Counted from the stretch's first letter, positions 31,286 to 43,514 are shown. The stretch is 64,000 nucleotides of DNA from an uncultured beta proteobacterium (GCA_903828235.1 CAIKLM010000122.1:45281-109280); one strand, 5' to 3'. The notes: generated by a model from the letters alone, not told the origin. A program made the numbers and translations.

Positions 31286-32731
31286 TCAGTGGCCCGAGTG
31301 GCCACCGGCCGGCTTGCGCACCTTGACCTCGATGTCCTGGGTCGGCTTGGCCACCGGCGGCATCGAGCCAGGTCCTGGGCTGGCCTCGGCCTTGAAACGC
31401 GCCGGGTCGGGCAAGGCACCGGTGAACTCGTAGGCCACGGTGCCGGGCGGGTGCTGGTACCAGCCCGGGTCGGTGTAGTCGCCGCGCTTCTGGTCCTTGC
31501 GCACCTTCACCACGCTGAACATGCCGCCCATGCCGACCGCGCCGAAGGGGCCCTGGCCGGCCATCATCGCGGCGGTGTTGTCGGGCAGCGGCATCTCCAT
31601 CTCCGTCATGTCCTTCATTCCGCGCTCGCCCATCACCATGTAGTCGGGGATCAGCTTCGTGATCTGCTTGGCGACACCGCGGTGGTCCACACCGATCATG
31701 GTGGGCACGTCGTGGCCCATCGCGTTCATCGTGTGGTGGCTCTTGTGGCAGTGGAAGGCCCAGTCGCCCTCCTCGTCGGCGAGGAAATCCATCTGCCGCA
31801 TCTGCCCCACCGCGATGTCGGCCGTCACCTCGTACTGGCGCGTGCTCTTGGGCGTCGGGCCGCCATCGGTGCCGGTGATCAGGAACTCGTGGCCGTGCAG
31901 GTGGATCGGGTGGTTGGTCATCGTCAGGTTGCCGACGCGGATGCGCACCTTGTCCATGTGCCGCACCACCAGCGGGTCGATGCCGGGGAAGATGCGGCTG
32001 TTCCAGCTCCACAGGTTGAAGTCGAGCATCGTCATGATCTTTGGCGTGGCAGCGCCAGGATCGATGTCGTAGGCGTTGAGCAGGAAGCAGAAGTCGCGGT
32101 CGACCTCGTCGATCAGCGGGTGCTTCGCCTTCGGGTGCGTGATCCAGAAACCCATCATCCCCATCGCCATCTGCACCATCTCGTCGGCATGCGGGTGGTA
32201 CATGAAGGTGCCGGGGCGGCGCGCCACGAACTCGTAGACGTAGGTCTTGCCCGGCGGGATGCCGGGCTGGTTCAGCCCCGTCACGCCGTCCATGCCGTTG
32301 GGCAGGCGCTGGCCGTGCCAGTGGATGCTGGTCAGCTCGCCGAGCTTGTTGGTGACGAAGATGCGCACGCGGTCGCCTTCGACGACCTCGATCGTCGGCC
32401 CGGGGCTCTGGCCGTTGTAGCCCCACAGGTGGGCCTTGAAGCCGGGGCTCATTTCTCGCACCACGGGCTCGGCCACCAGGTGGAACTCCTTGACCCCGTT
32501 GTTCATGCGCCAGGGCAGCGTCCAGCCGTTGAGAGTGACGACGGGGTTGTAGGGGCGGCCGGTGTTGGGCACCAGCGGCGGCATGGTGTCGGGCTTGGTC
32601 TGGATGACGGGCTCGGGGAGCGCAGCCATCGCCACCTTGCTGACGGAGGCGGCGGCAGCGGCGGCGGTGATGGCCCCGGCACCACCGAGCATCTTGCGTC
32701 GGGAAAGCATGTGAGATTCCTTCATGTTCAA
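31286..32731 (-). CDS. Multicopper oxidase
   Basis: IHWHGQRLPNGMDG; MYHPHADEM; HPIHLHGHEFLITG; AFHCHKSHH; Tat-like N-terminus SRRKMLGG. Confidence 0.94.
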   Translation of the reverse strand: MNMKESHMLSRRKMLGGAGAITAAAAAASVSKVAMAALPEPVIQTKPDTMPPLVPNTGRPYNPVVTLNGWTLPWRMNNGVKEFHLVAEPVVREMSPGFKAHLWGYNGQSPGPTIEVVEGDRVRIFVTNKLGELTSIHWHGQRLPNGMDGVTGLNQPGIPPGKTYVYEFVARRPGTFMYHPHADEMVQMAMGMMGFWITHPKAKHPLIDEVDRDFCFLLNAYDIDPGAATPKIMTMLDFNLWSWNSRIFPGIDPLVVRHMDKVRIRVGNLTMTNHPIHLHGHEFLITGTDGGPTPKSTRQYEVTADIAVGQMRQMDFLADEEGDWAFHCHKSHHTMNAMGHDVPTMIGVDHRGVAKQITKLIPDYMVMGERGMKDMTEMEMPLPDNTAAMMAGQGPFGAVGMGGMFSVVKVRKDQKRGDYTDPGWYQHPPGTVAYEFTGALPDPARFKAEASPGPGSMPPVAKPTQDIEVKVRKPAGGHSGH

Positions 32732-34164
32732 TGTCCTGGGCCGGCGGCTTCGGCCGCCATCGCGGGGCCGGCAGCGGCGCTGAGGCTGGGCTTGCCGATG
32801 AGGGCCATGTCGAGGTCGGCCTGCGCGATCCAGAAGTCGCGCAACGCCTCGATGGAGGCGTTGACGCTGGCGATCTGCGTGCGCGCGTCGGCCAGCAGCT
32901 CGAACACACCGATCAACATGCCGTTGTAACGAAGCACGTTTTCTTCGGCGATGCGCTGGTTCAGCGGCACGAGTTCGTCACGGTGGTGCCGTGCGATGTC
33001 GTAGGCCGAGCGGTAGCCGGTGTAGGCCTCGCGCACCTCGGAGCGCGCGTTGATCGCGGTCTCGGCAGCGCGGTGCAGCGTCTGCATGTAGATGGCCTCG
33101 GCACGGGCGACGCGCGCGCCGCCCCAGTCGAACAGCGGCAGCTCGAAACCGATCTCCCAGCCTCGCTGGGTCGGCGCCTCGTTCGAGCTGTTGCGCGCCA
33201 GGCCCAGCTCCAGCACGTTGACGAAGCGCGTGGTCCGCGTCAGGCCCAGGTTGCTGGCTGTCATCTCGGCGGCCTGCCTGGCACCCTGCACGTCCAGCCG
33301 CTGGGCCAGCGCCACCTGCTCGACGTCGGGCAGTTCCAGTGGCGAGGGCGGCAAGTCCGGCAGCCGCTCTGGCAGGGCGAACTGGGTCTGCGCGCCCCAC
33401 AGGCCCAACAGCCGCACCAGGCGCTCACGTGTCGAGCGCTGCGCCTGCTCCGCTCGGGCCAGCTGCAGGGCAGCGTTGGCGTAGAAAGACTGCTCCCGCG
33501 CGCGCTGCAGCTTGTTGAAGTTGCCGACCTGCTCCATGCGCCGGGCGAGCTCGGCGCTGGCATCGGCCGCCTGCTTCACTTGCCGCATGTAGCGCACGGT
33601 CTCTTCCGCCGCCAGGGCCGTGAAGTAGGCCTTGCGCGTGTCGGCGGCCAGCGACAGCACGTTCATCGACACGCGGGCCTGCACCTGCTCGAAGCGGCGA
33701 GCCTCCATGCGCCCGATCAAGGGCATCGCCACCAGGCGCGCCAAGTTGAAGTGCAGGCCGCGCTCGATCTCTCGTTCGTCGCCCTGGCTCATGCGACCGA
33801 AGCTGAAACCCGGGTTCGGCAGACGTCCGGCCTGCACGACCTCGGCCTCGGTGATGCCGAGTTCCTGAAAGTCAGCCTGCAGACCGCGGTTGTTGAACAG
33901 GGCAACCTGCACGGCGGCGTCCACGGTCAGTGGCTTGGACAACAGCTCGTCGACCCGCTTGCTGATGCTGTCCTGGTCGGCGTCCGAGCGTGCCCATTGC
34001 ACGTCCTTGCCCAGGCGGTTCTTGGTGGTCTTCTCAACCGTTGCAAAGCCACCGTCGGGGGTGAAGCTGGCGCAGCCGCCGAGCACGGCGGCGCTGGCAA
34101 GCATGGCAAGCAGGCGCAGTCGAGGCGACCTGGATGTCGGAAAGTTCATGGTGCGGGCCTTCAT
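32728..34164 (-). CDS. TolC-family outer-membrane lipoprotein
   Basis: 478 aa; ASAAVLGGCASFTPDGG lipobox; OEP pattern. Confidence 0.88.
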   Translation of the reverse strand: MKARTMNFPTSRSPRLRLLAMLASAAVLGGCASFTPDGGFATVEKTTKNRLGKDVQWARSDADQDSISKRVDELLSKPLTVDAAVQVALFNNRGLQADFQELGITEAEVVQAGRLPNPGFSFGRMSQGDEREIERGLHFNLARLVAMPLIGRMEARRFEQVQARVSMNVLSLAADTRKAYFTALAAEETVRYMRQVKQAADASAELARRMEQVGNFNKLQRAREQSFYANAALQLARAEQAQRSTRERLVRLLGLWGAQTQFALPERLPDLPPSPLELPDVEQVALAQRLDVQGARQAAEMTASNLGLTRTTRFVNVLELGLARNSSNEAPTQRGWEIGFELPLFDWGGARVARAEAIYMQTLHRAAETAINARSEVREAYTGYRSAYDIARHHRDELVPLNQRIAEENVLRYNGMLIGVFELLADARTQIASVNASIEALRDFWIAQADLDMALIGKPSLSAAAGPAMAAEAAGPGH

Positions 34165-34595
34165 GGCGTCTTATGTCCACCATGCCCAGCAGGCATGGGC
34201 ATGGGCATGGGTTTGGCTGCTGGCGGCGTGTCCGTCGGCTTGACGGCCGGTGCGGAGACGGGTGCCGGAATGGGCGCCGGATCAGGCTGCTGTGCCTCGC
34301 GGGCGTAGACACGCCAGCCACCGATCCGCGTGACGGTGTCGTTCGCGTCGCGCCAGGAGACAGGCTTCTCTTCACCGAGAAGTCGGTACCGCGCGAACGA
34401 TGATTCGTAGCGCAGCGTCGTCACGCTGGCCTTCGGATCGAGCGGGTCGGGCCTGGCGGCCTTGGCAGAGGGTTGCGCCTGGGCCGCTGTCAGCAAGGCA
34501 AACAACGCAGCTGCCAGCAGTACGGCGGGCACCGCGCGCAGCAGGCGCTGGCGCCTAACCACGACAGAAACAGAAATGGGAAGGGAGTGGACCAT
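34161..34595 (-). CDS. Exported protein with Pro/Met/His-rich tail
   Basis: ...AVKPTDTPPAAKPMPMPMPAGHGGHKTP; overlaps downstream gene. Confidence 0.65.
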   Translation of the reverse strand: MVHSLPISVSVVVRRQRLLRAVPAVLLAAALFALLTAAQAQPSAKAARPDPLDPKASVTTLRYESSFARYRLLGEEKPVSWRDANDTVTRIGGWRVYAREAQQPDPAPIPAPVSAPAVKPTDTPPAAKPMPMPMPAGHGGHKTP

Positions 34596-34703
34596 GGTGT
34601 CCTCGCGTCAAAGTCTGGGTATTCCGATGCCGCATGCGCAGCACGGAAGAGACAGGACCTGGCGAGGACCCGCGTGTCAGCGCACGCGGCGAGCCTCCGC
34701 CAG

Positions 34704-35150
34704 CTAGGCGAGAACGAATCGAGGGGGGCGGTCGGGGCCGTCAGCGGCGAACGCGTCGACGCTCGGCACCACGATGGAGAACACCGCGGGCATGAAGACC
34801 GGTGCCGGCACAGCCAGCACCGTGTTCAGCATCGCGCTGACCGAGCAGCAAGAAGCGCAGGCGCTGCACTTGTGCTTGCTGGCATCCCCCACCTTGGCAG
34901 AAGCTGCCGCAACGGCTGGGGTGACCGACTCTTCGTCCGCCAGGGCCGCGGTTTGGTGATGCTCATGCCCTTGCGCGGCGACGCCGTCTTGATGTGCGTG
35001 ACCAGCCGCTGGGGCGGGCTGCATCTGGGTGGCTGCCCCGCCGCCATTGTGATTGGGTCCGCAAAACGCCATGGTCGCGGCAGCAGCACCCTGCGCGGGT
35101 ACTGCCAGCACCAACAACCAAATCAACAGCGCTCGGATCAACAAACCCAT
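34704..35150 (-). CDS. Exported His/Cys-rich protein (CopL/CzcI-like)
   Basis: FCGPNHNGG...GHAHQDG...KCSACASCCSVSAMLNTVLAVPAP. Confidence 0.65.
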   Translation of the reverse strand: MGLLIRALLIWLLVLAVPAQGAAAATMAFCGPNHNGGGAATQMQPAPAAGHAHQDGVAAQGHEHHQTAALADEESVTPAVAAASAKVGDASKHKCSACASCCSVSAMLNTVLAVPAPVFMPAVFSIVVPSVDAFAADGPDRPPRFVLA

Positions 35151-35268
35151 CCTTCTACTTTAGCGCAGTGCGCGCGCCCCGTGCCGACAACGGCTGTGTG
35201 GTCGCCGTTACGCAGGTAACGGCACACCAATGTACAAACCTGAGGGCGACAGAACCCCGACGTCAAAG

Positions 35269-35282
35269 TGACAGGTTTGTCA
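35269..35282. promoter_or_regulatory. CopR/CusR-type box TGAC-N6-GTCA
   Basis: TGACaggtttGTCA; upstream of the 35150-to-29350 minus-strand copper cluster. Confidence 0.6.
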
Positions 35283-35285
35283 TGT

Positions 35286-36698
35286 TCAAGCTCCCAGCGC
35301 GGTGCCCGAATGCACTTCAGAGCCCGAGGTTGTTCGGAGATCAGCGGCCGGTGTTGAAGGGGCCGCGCAGAGGGTCAGCCCGATCGACGTGACACCCCCG
35401 TCGGAGCGCGCCAAGGTCCGGCCACCGTGCATGCGCGCGATGGCCGCCACGATGGCCAAGCCCAGGCCATGGTGGGAGCCAGCATCGCTGCGTGCGCTGT
35501 CGCCGCGGAAGAACCGGTCGAACAGGCGCGGCAACTGCTCAGCCGGGATGGTCGCACCTTGATTGATGACAGCGATGCGCAACTGCCTGCCGGGCTGTTC
35601 GGCGATTTCCACTTTCACGGTGGAGCCGCGGCTCGCGTAGCGCGTTGCGTTGCCCACCAGGTTCGACAAGACGCGGCGGACCAGTGCAATATCGACCTCG
35701 CATGGAGCGTCGCCGATGATCTGCACATCAAGCCGTGCCTCTTCAAGCGCGGCCTCGTGATACTCGATGACGGCAGCGGCAACAGCGGCAAGGCTAGGTA
35801 CGGCTTCACGTCGAGCTATGGCCCCACGATCGGCGTGAGACAGGAAGAGCATGTCGTGCACGATGCCTGACAGGCGCCTCAGCTCTTCCAGATTCGAGCC
35901 CAGAAAGTCACGCAGATCATCGGCGCTTCGGGTTTTGCGCAACGCCAACTCGGTGGCGCTGATCAGGGTGGTCAACGGCGTGCACAGTTCATGCGCCACG
36001 TCGGCATTGAATCCCTCCAACTGCTCGTAGGCCTGGTTCAGCCGGTGCAAAAGCGCGTTGAACTGTTCTACCAACGGCTGCAACTCATCAGGCTGGGCCG
36101 TCCCGTCCAGGCGTTGGCGCAGGCTGTCGGCCGCCAACTGCCGGGTCTGCTCGACGAGGTCGCGGACGGGGGCCAGGCCACGCCTTACCAGCCGGAACCC
36201 GCCCAGCGAGACGAGCAGGGCACCGACCGCGGCAGCAGCAAACAGCGTGGACGCCAGCCGCTGCAAAAGGCGCTGATCGGATCGCGTGTCCAGTATCAAG
36301 GTCGCGGTGACTAACCGTGCTCCCTGAGGCGCACCACGCAGCGAGAATGGCAAGTCGAATTGAGAGCTGCGTTCGGCTGTCGGCTTGGCAGCCCCGCCCG
36401 AGCGGTACAGCGGCTCGTCGGCACCTGCCTGAAGTGTCAGCGAAAGATCCTCGTGCCCGAGCAGGAAGTCGTCGAGTCGGTGTTTGAGTACAGCCATGTC
36501 GCCATCGACCGCGGCCTCGTCAAGCACGTGCCGGATCAGTGCCTGCTTCTGAATCAACGATTCAGTCTGGCGCGCAGACAGGCTCATCGCGGCGACGACG
36601 TATACGACGGCGCAGACTGCGCCCAGGCCTGCCAGCGTTTGCAGCGCAAGCCAGCATGACAACCTTCGTCCCAGAGAGCCGACCGGACGATGATTCAC
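35286..36698 (-). CDS. Heavy-metal sensor histidine kinase, module 2
   Basis: 470 aa; paralogue of 20121-21518. Confidence 0.92.
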   Translation of the reverse strand: MNHRPVGSLGRRLSCWLALQTLAGLGAVCAVVYVVAAMSLSARQTESLIQKQALIRHVLDEAAVDGDMAVLKHRLDDFLLGHEDLSLTLQAGADEPLYRSGGAAKPTAERSSQFDLPFSLRGAPQGARLVTATLILDTRSDQRLLQRLASTLFAAAAVGALLVSLGGFRLVRRGLAPVRDLVEQTRQLAADSLRQRLDGTAQPDELQPLVEQFNALLHRLNQAYEQLEGFNADVAHELCTPLTTLISATELALRKTRSADDLRDFLGSNLEELRRLSGIVHDMLFLSHADRGAIARREAVPSLAAVAAAVIEYHEAALEEARLDVQIIGDAPCEVDIALVRRVLSNLVGNATRYASRGSTVKVEIAEQPGRQLRIAVINQGATIPAEQLPRLFDRFFRGDSARSDAGSHHGLGLAIVAAIARMHGGRTLARSDGGVTSIGLTLCAAPSTPAADLRTTSGSEVHSGTALGA

Positions 36699-37381
36699 GG
36701 TCGGCGGTCCTCAAGCACGTAGCCCATGCCACGAACGGTGTGCAGCAGCACGCGCTCGAAGGGTGCATCGAGCTTGTTGCGCAGCCGGCGTATGGCGACC
36801 TCGACGACATTGGTCTCGCTGTCGTAGTTCATGTCCCAGACCTGGGCGGCCAGTTCCGTGCGCGACAGGACCTCACCTTGACGACGCAGCATCAGCGCAA
36901 GCAGGTTGAACTCCTTGGCGGTGAGGTCGAGCCGCTGGCCAGCCCGCGTGGCCTTCCGGCGGAGCAGGTCAACTTCCAGATCGCCCACCCGATACACGGT
37001 GGGTTCCGCAGACGCTTGGGCAGGCGCAGCACGGCGCAGCAAAACCTGAATGCGCGCGGTCAGTTCGGAGAACGCAAAGGGTTTGGTCAGGTAGTCGTCG
37101 GCGCCACCCTGCAGGCCCCGCACCCGATCATCGACGTGAACCCGCGCCGTCAGCATCAAGACCGGGGTCTGTTTCGATTTGCGCAAGGCTGCCAGCAGCG
37201 TGAGGCCGTCGATGCCGGGCAGCATGCTGTCGAGCACGAGCAGGTCGTATCCGCCTTCCATCGCCAAGTGCAAACCATCGATGCCGTCATGGGCCAAATC
37301 AACGACGTAGCCTGACTCAGTCAGGCCCTTGCGCAGGTACTCGGCCAGTTTGACCTCGTCTTCAATCACGAGCAGTTTCAT
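36695..37381 (-). CDS. OmpR-family response regulator, module 2
   Basis: [20 protein letters not shown]...; paralogue of 21515-22201. Confidence 0.95.
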   Translation of the reverse strand: MKLLVIEDEVKLAEYLRKGLTESGYVVDLAHDGIDGLHLAMEGGYDLLVLDSMLPGIDGLTLLAALRKSKQTPVLMLTARVHVDDRVRGLQGGADDYLTKPFAFSELTARIQVLLRRAAPAQASAEPTVYRVGDLEVDLLRRKATRAGQRLDLTAKEFNLLALMLRRQGEVLSRTELAAQVWDMNYDSETNVVEVAIRRLRNKLDAPFERVLLHTVRGMGYVLEDRRP

Positions 37382-37415
37382 CTTCACATTTTGAGCTTTG
37401 GGGGCGTCGGCCGAA

Positions 37416-37431
37416 ATGACGAATTTGTCAT
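37416..37431. promoter_or_regulatory. CopR/CusR-type box ATGAC-N6-GTCAT
   Basis: ATGACgaatttGTCAT between divergent regulator and small exported gene. Confidence 0.65.
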
Positions 37432-37537
37432 CTCGACGTTGGCGCCTCGTCGGTGCGGAATTTCTAAGGTTGCGTTGTGCCCATCGGCACAGCCCTGACA
37501 AACAGCCAGGGTCGACACCCCCGAAAGGAACCCTACC

Positions 37538-37873
37538 GTGAACACCCACAAGGCGCTTACTCTTCTTGCGATGGCGGTTGCACTGACCACGCCCACCTTC
37601 GTATCGGCCACTTCGTTGTGGCATGAACCGTCCCACGGTGACGGGGGCGCGATCTTCCATCCCGAGCACTTCAAGAGCACCAAGACCCGCGCGGACGTTC
37701 TTCGTGAACTGGAAGCGGCGCGCAAGGATGGATCGCTTTGGTACCTGGAGCGCAGCTTGCCGGTTCCGGTCAAGAACGCGACGCCTGGGCGGACCCGCGA
37801 GGAGGTCCGGAACGAGGTTCTCAACCTGACCGTGGAAGAGCGCCGGGAACTTCACATGATTGGCGGTCGTTGA
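37538..37873 (+). CDS. Small exported DUF4148-like protein divergent from two-component module 2
   Basis: [65 protein letters not shown]. Confidence 0.75.
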   Translation: MNTHKALTLLAMAVALTTPTFVSATSLWHEPSHGDGGAIFHPEHFKSTKTRADVLRELEAARKDGSLWYLERSLPVPVKNATPGRTREEVRNEVLNLTVEERRELHMIGGR

Positions 37874-38027
37874 TTGGAGGTGGCCGACCGCATTCGTTCA
37901 GGCAGGTATACGGCGGGGCATGGTCGCTGGACCGGCATGGATGCCTCAGGTTCCATATGAAGTTCAGCAACCCTGATTTCGCACTCTGGCAGCTTGGGTA
38001 CGCGGACCAGGCCACCGAGCACGTCGT

Positions 38028-38345
38028 TCAAGGAGGAGGGTCGGCGACACGGGGGGGCGAGATGGTTATGCGCCCGGCAAGCTCGGCGGGTGCGCGGCGC
38101 ATGGCCAACAGCGTCTGCTCCGTGTCCTGCAGCACGCGCCGGCAGTAGGTATAGAAGCGGTCGCAGGCCTCGGTGAGCTGCATGGCGTGCATGGTGCGCT
38201 CAAGCACCCCCCTGGCCGTCCACTCCTCCAGGTCCTGGATGGTGCGCGTGACCACCGAGCGGGCCACGTCGAGATCGCGCGCGGCGCTGGCGAAGCTGCC
38301 GGTTTCGCCGACACGACAAAAACACTGCATGGCGTGATGGTCCAT
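38028..38345 (-). pseudogene. Truncated LysR-type regulator (N-terminal part only)
   Basis: MDHHAMQCFCRVGETGSFASAARDLDVARSVVTRTIQDLE...; open frame ends after ~105 aa. Confidence 0.65.
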
Positions 38346-39051
38346 CGGGCCCCATCTTCCTCGGCTGCGGTGATTGGCATTGTCTTGGAGGGCCGTGTTG
38401 CCGTGGCGACAACACAGTGCTGCAGCCGCCGCGCTGTCTGGTGGCGAAGTCGCTGCCCATGATGTTTCGGCAAGGAGCCTGCCAATGGAAGTGATGACGA
38501 CACCGCGCACTGGGCCTGGATGATGCATCCGTCGCGGCGCAGAGGTCGCAGCGGTGTTGCTGGCATCCGCCACCGCACTGCTGGCCGGCTGCCAGACCAC
38601 GCCGGCAACGGGGCGCGAACGTGTGGGCGATGTCGTCGCGGTGCCCCGCACGCGCGCGGAACTGACGCAAGACGCCAGCCACGCCAACCTGCACGCAGCC
38701 GTGAGAGCAGGCGTCGGCCCTGCCAATGCGAGAGCCCAGCGCCTGGTGCTGGCCAGCTGCGCCTTGCCCGACCCCAGTTCGTCCAATGGAGCGTGGCTTC
38801 ACACCATCACCCCCCTTTTTTGGCTGCGGGCACGCGGCCGGCACCGGGCTTGCGGCAGGCCTTGCGGGCGCCGGGCGATCCCTTCGCCAGACCGCGGATG
38901 CTCGTGCGCCTGCGTTCAGGCGCAGACAAAGGCTCACTGCAGGCAGGGCCCCTCGGCGAGGTGCTGGGCCGAGTCGACATCCCCTCCGCCTCCGGCGCAG
39001 CGAGGCGGTTGGCCTGCCATCAGTGATCCCTGCCAGGGGCCAAGGAAACGC

Positions 39052-39082
39052 TTGACCTTGCCCCCGTGGGAAGGTGAACACT
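39052..39082 (+). promoter_or_regulatory. CueR-type promoter (TTGACC-N19-AACACT)
   Basis: ACCTTGCCCCCGTGGGAAGGT dyad before cueR2. Confidence 0.8.
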
Positions 39083-39115
39083 GGTGCGACTGGCCCCACG
39101 CAACCCGGAGAACCC

Positions 39116-39676
39116 ATGGACACCAGCATGAATATCGGCGAGGCGGCGAAGGCAGCGGGCGTCTCGGCGAAGATGATCCGTCACTACGAGCAGATCGGCC
39201 TCTTGCCTGAGGCGGAGCGGACCGACGCCGGCTACCGTCAGTACGGCGAGCGTGACGTGTCCGTGCTGCGCTTCATCCGGCAGTCCCGGAGCCTGGGCTT
39301 CTCGATCCCGCAGATCGCCGATCTGCTCGGCCTGTGGAGCAACCGGCGCCGCGCGAGCCGCGAGGTCAAGGAGGTGGCCAGACGGCACCTGGACGACCTG
39401 GCCGAGAAGATGCGCGAGATGGCCGCAATGAAGGCCGCGCTCGAACGCCTTGTGATGTCCTGCCACGGCAGCGACGATCCGCATTGCGCGATCCTCGCGG
39501 AACTGGCGGCCGACAGTCCGGCCACGCCCGAACCCGGGCGCGTGGGCCAGCAGCCGCTGCGCAAGACGCCAGCACGACAGCCCCGTCAGGTGACCGAGGC
39601 AGGCGCCGCGTCGTCGCCACATGCCGATCTGATGGCCTGGACCCGTAACGTCCACAGCGCGCACGGCTCGCACTGA
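39116..39676 (+). CDS. CueR-like MerR regulator, second copy
   Basis: [49 protein letters not shown]. Confidence 0.92.
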   Translation: MDTSMNIGEAAKAAGVSAKMIRHYEQIGLLPEAERTDAGYRQYGERDVSVLRFIRQSRSLGFSIPQIADLLGLWSNRRRASREVKEVARRHLDDLAEKMREMAAMKAALERLVMSCHGSDDPHCAILAELAADSPATPEPGRVGQQPLRKTPARQPRQVTEAGAASSPHADLMAWTRNVHSAHGSH

Positions 39677-39770
39677 AGAGCGCTCGGTTTGCGAGGCGGC
39701 GGCAGCCCACCCGGCAGCAGGCTCAGGCCCTCGCACTGCCCGTCGCCATTCCCGGCGATTCCAGGATGAC

Positions 39771-39801
39771 TTGACCTTTCCACAGTGACAAGGCCAATCA
39801 T
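39771..39801 (+). promoter_or_regulatory. CueR-type promoter (TTGACC-N19-AATCAT)
   Basis: ACCTTTCCACAGTGACAAGGC dyad before copZ-like gene. Confidence 0.75.
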
Positions 39802-39832
39802 CAACACATCGTCAACCCAAGGAGTAATCGAA

Positions 39833-40090
39833 ATGCAAGTCTTTCGCGTGAATGACATGACCTGCGGTCATTGCGTCAGCACCATCACAAAGGCCATCAA
39901 GGCCACTGACAAGGATGCGAAGGTCACCATCGATCTGGCGCAGCACCTCGTCATGGTGGAGCCGACCGAAGCGGACGCACAGGACCTCACCGACGCCATC
40001 GCCGAGGCCGGCTACACGCCGGTGTCGGTGCAGGCCACCACCGTGGTGGCAGAGCCTGTCAAGACGGGCGGCTGCTGCAGCCGCACCTGA
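39833..40090 (+). CDS. copZ: CopZ-like heavy-metal-associated domain protein
   Basis: MQVFRVNDMTCGHCVSTITKAIKATD. Confidence 0.9.
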   Translation: MQVFRVNDMTCGHCVSTITKAIKATDKDAKVTIDLAQHLVMVEPTEADAQDLTDAIAEAGYTPVSVQATTVVAEPVKTGGCCSRT

Positions 40091-40178
40091 TCATGGGGCG
40101 CGAAGTCCCTTGAGGCACATCAAGCCGGGGCGACCGATGCGGCGCGCATACTGGCTGGCGCCTTCAACGGAGATCAGC

Positions 40179-40592
40179 ATGAAGCTTGCCCTGGCAGTAC
40201 TCGGCACCTCGTTCGTACTGGCCGGTTGTGCCGCTGGCCCCAAGGAACCTGACCACGCCGCCCATCACCCGCCGGGGGCTGCTGCGGCAGCTTCAGCCGC
40301 ACCGACACCTGGCCAGATGGACTCGATGATGAAGTCGATGCAGGAGATGCACGACAGGATGATGGCCGCCAAGACCCCGGAGGAGCGCGCCAAGCTGATG
40401 CAGGAGCACATGAAGCTCATGCAGGACAACATGGCCATGATGGGCCGGATGCACGGCAGCAAGGGCGGCATGGGGATGGGTGGCGGCATGCGCATGAGCC
40501 CGGAGATGATGGGCAAGCGCATGGACATGATGGAAATGATGATGAAGATGATGATGGACCGCGAGGCGACGAAGCCACCGGCCGCCAAGTAG
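40179..40592 (+). CDS. Met-rich lipoprotein
   Basis: FVLAGCAAGP lipobox; GMGMGGGMRMSPEMMGKRMDMMEMMMKMMMDRE. Confidence 0.8.
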   Translation: MKLALAVLGTSFVLAGCAAGPKEPDHAAHHPPGAAAAASAAPTPGQMDSMMKSMQEMHDRMMAAKTPEERAKLMQEHMKLMQDNMAMMGRMHGSKGGMGMGGGMRMSPEMMGKRMDMMEMMMKMMMDREATKPPAAK

Positions 40593-40608
40593 GCGGGCGA
40601 GGCGCGTC

Positions 40609-40845
40609 ATGCATCACGAGGAGCCCGTGGCACCGTCGCGCTGGCGCTCGCCGCTGGGCATCTTCATGCTCGCAGCCGGCGCGGTCGGCGTCTACTACCT
40701 GCTCACCGAGCATCTGACTCACGTGACGCAGGCCATCCCTTACCTGGTTCTGCTGGCGTGCCCGCTGATGCACTTCTTCCATGGGCACGGGCACACTGGC
40801 CATCGGGACCGCGGGCAGCCCAAGGACCGCACACCGCCGCCATGA
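40609..40845 (+). CDS. DUF2933-like small membrane protein
   Basis: RSPLGIFMLAAGAVGVYYLLTEHLTHV...YLVLLACPLMHFFHGHGH. Confidence 0.82.
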   Translation: MHHEEPVAPSRWRSPLGIFMLAAGAVGVYYLLTEHLTHVTQAIPYLVLLACPLMHFFHGHGHTGHRDRGQPKDRTPPP

Positions 40846-40897
40846 CATGAATGGCGGGCCTCGCGGTCACGAGAGGGCCGCCGAATTGGCCACGTGA

Positions 40898-41056
40898 ATG
40901 GGAGCCGTCGTGCTTGGCGCCGGCGCGGCACTGATGCTGCCGGAGTGGCTGCGCGCCCATGCCCTGCCGCTGCTGGCTGGCGGGGCACTCGTCCCCGCCC
41001 TCGGCATGACCCTGAAGGTCCGCCTCGATCGTTGGGACGGGCCACACCTCTGGTGA
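40898..41056 (+). CDS. Small membrane ORF (52 aa), below ORF-track cutoff
   Basis: [52 protein letters not shown]; fits between DUF2933 gene and CueR box. Confidence 0.35.
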   Translation: MGAVVLGAGAALMLPEWLRAHALPLLAGGALVPALGMTLKVRLDRWDGPHLW

Positions 41057-41144
41057 GAGCGGGCATTGTTCTGGCTATGCTGGGTCGGCTTGGCCGCTCT
41101 CGGCCTGTCGATTGCGGTCGTCTTCGCCGCTCGAAAGCGCGCCC

Positions 41145-41175
41145 TTGACCTTCCCACTGGGACAAGGTCAAAACT
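41145..41175 (+). promoter_or_regulatory. CueR-type promoter (TTGACC-N19-AAAACT)
   Basis: ACCTTCCCACTGGGACAAGGT dyad before CopB-like ATPase. Confidence 0.8.
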
Positions 41176-41198
41176 GGCAGCGACAACAGGAGAGCGCC

Positions 41199-43514
<2,316 letters not shown>

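Noticed and set aside
31239-34308. Large ORFs overlapping the multicopper oxidase and TolC genes (31239..32909 -, 31289..32929 +, 32731..34308 +)
   Set aside because: Shadow ORFs; the true frames carry copper-ligand and OEP motifs
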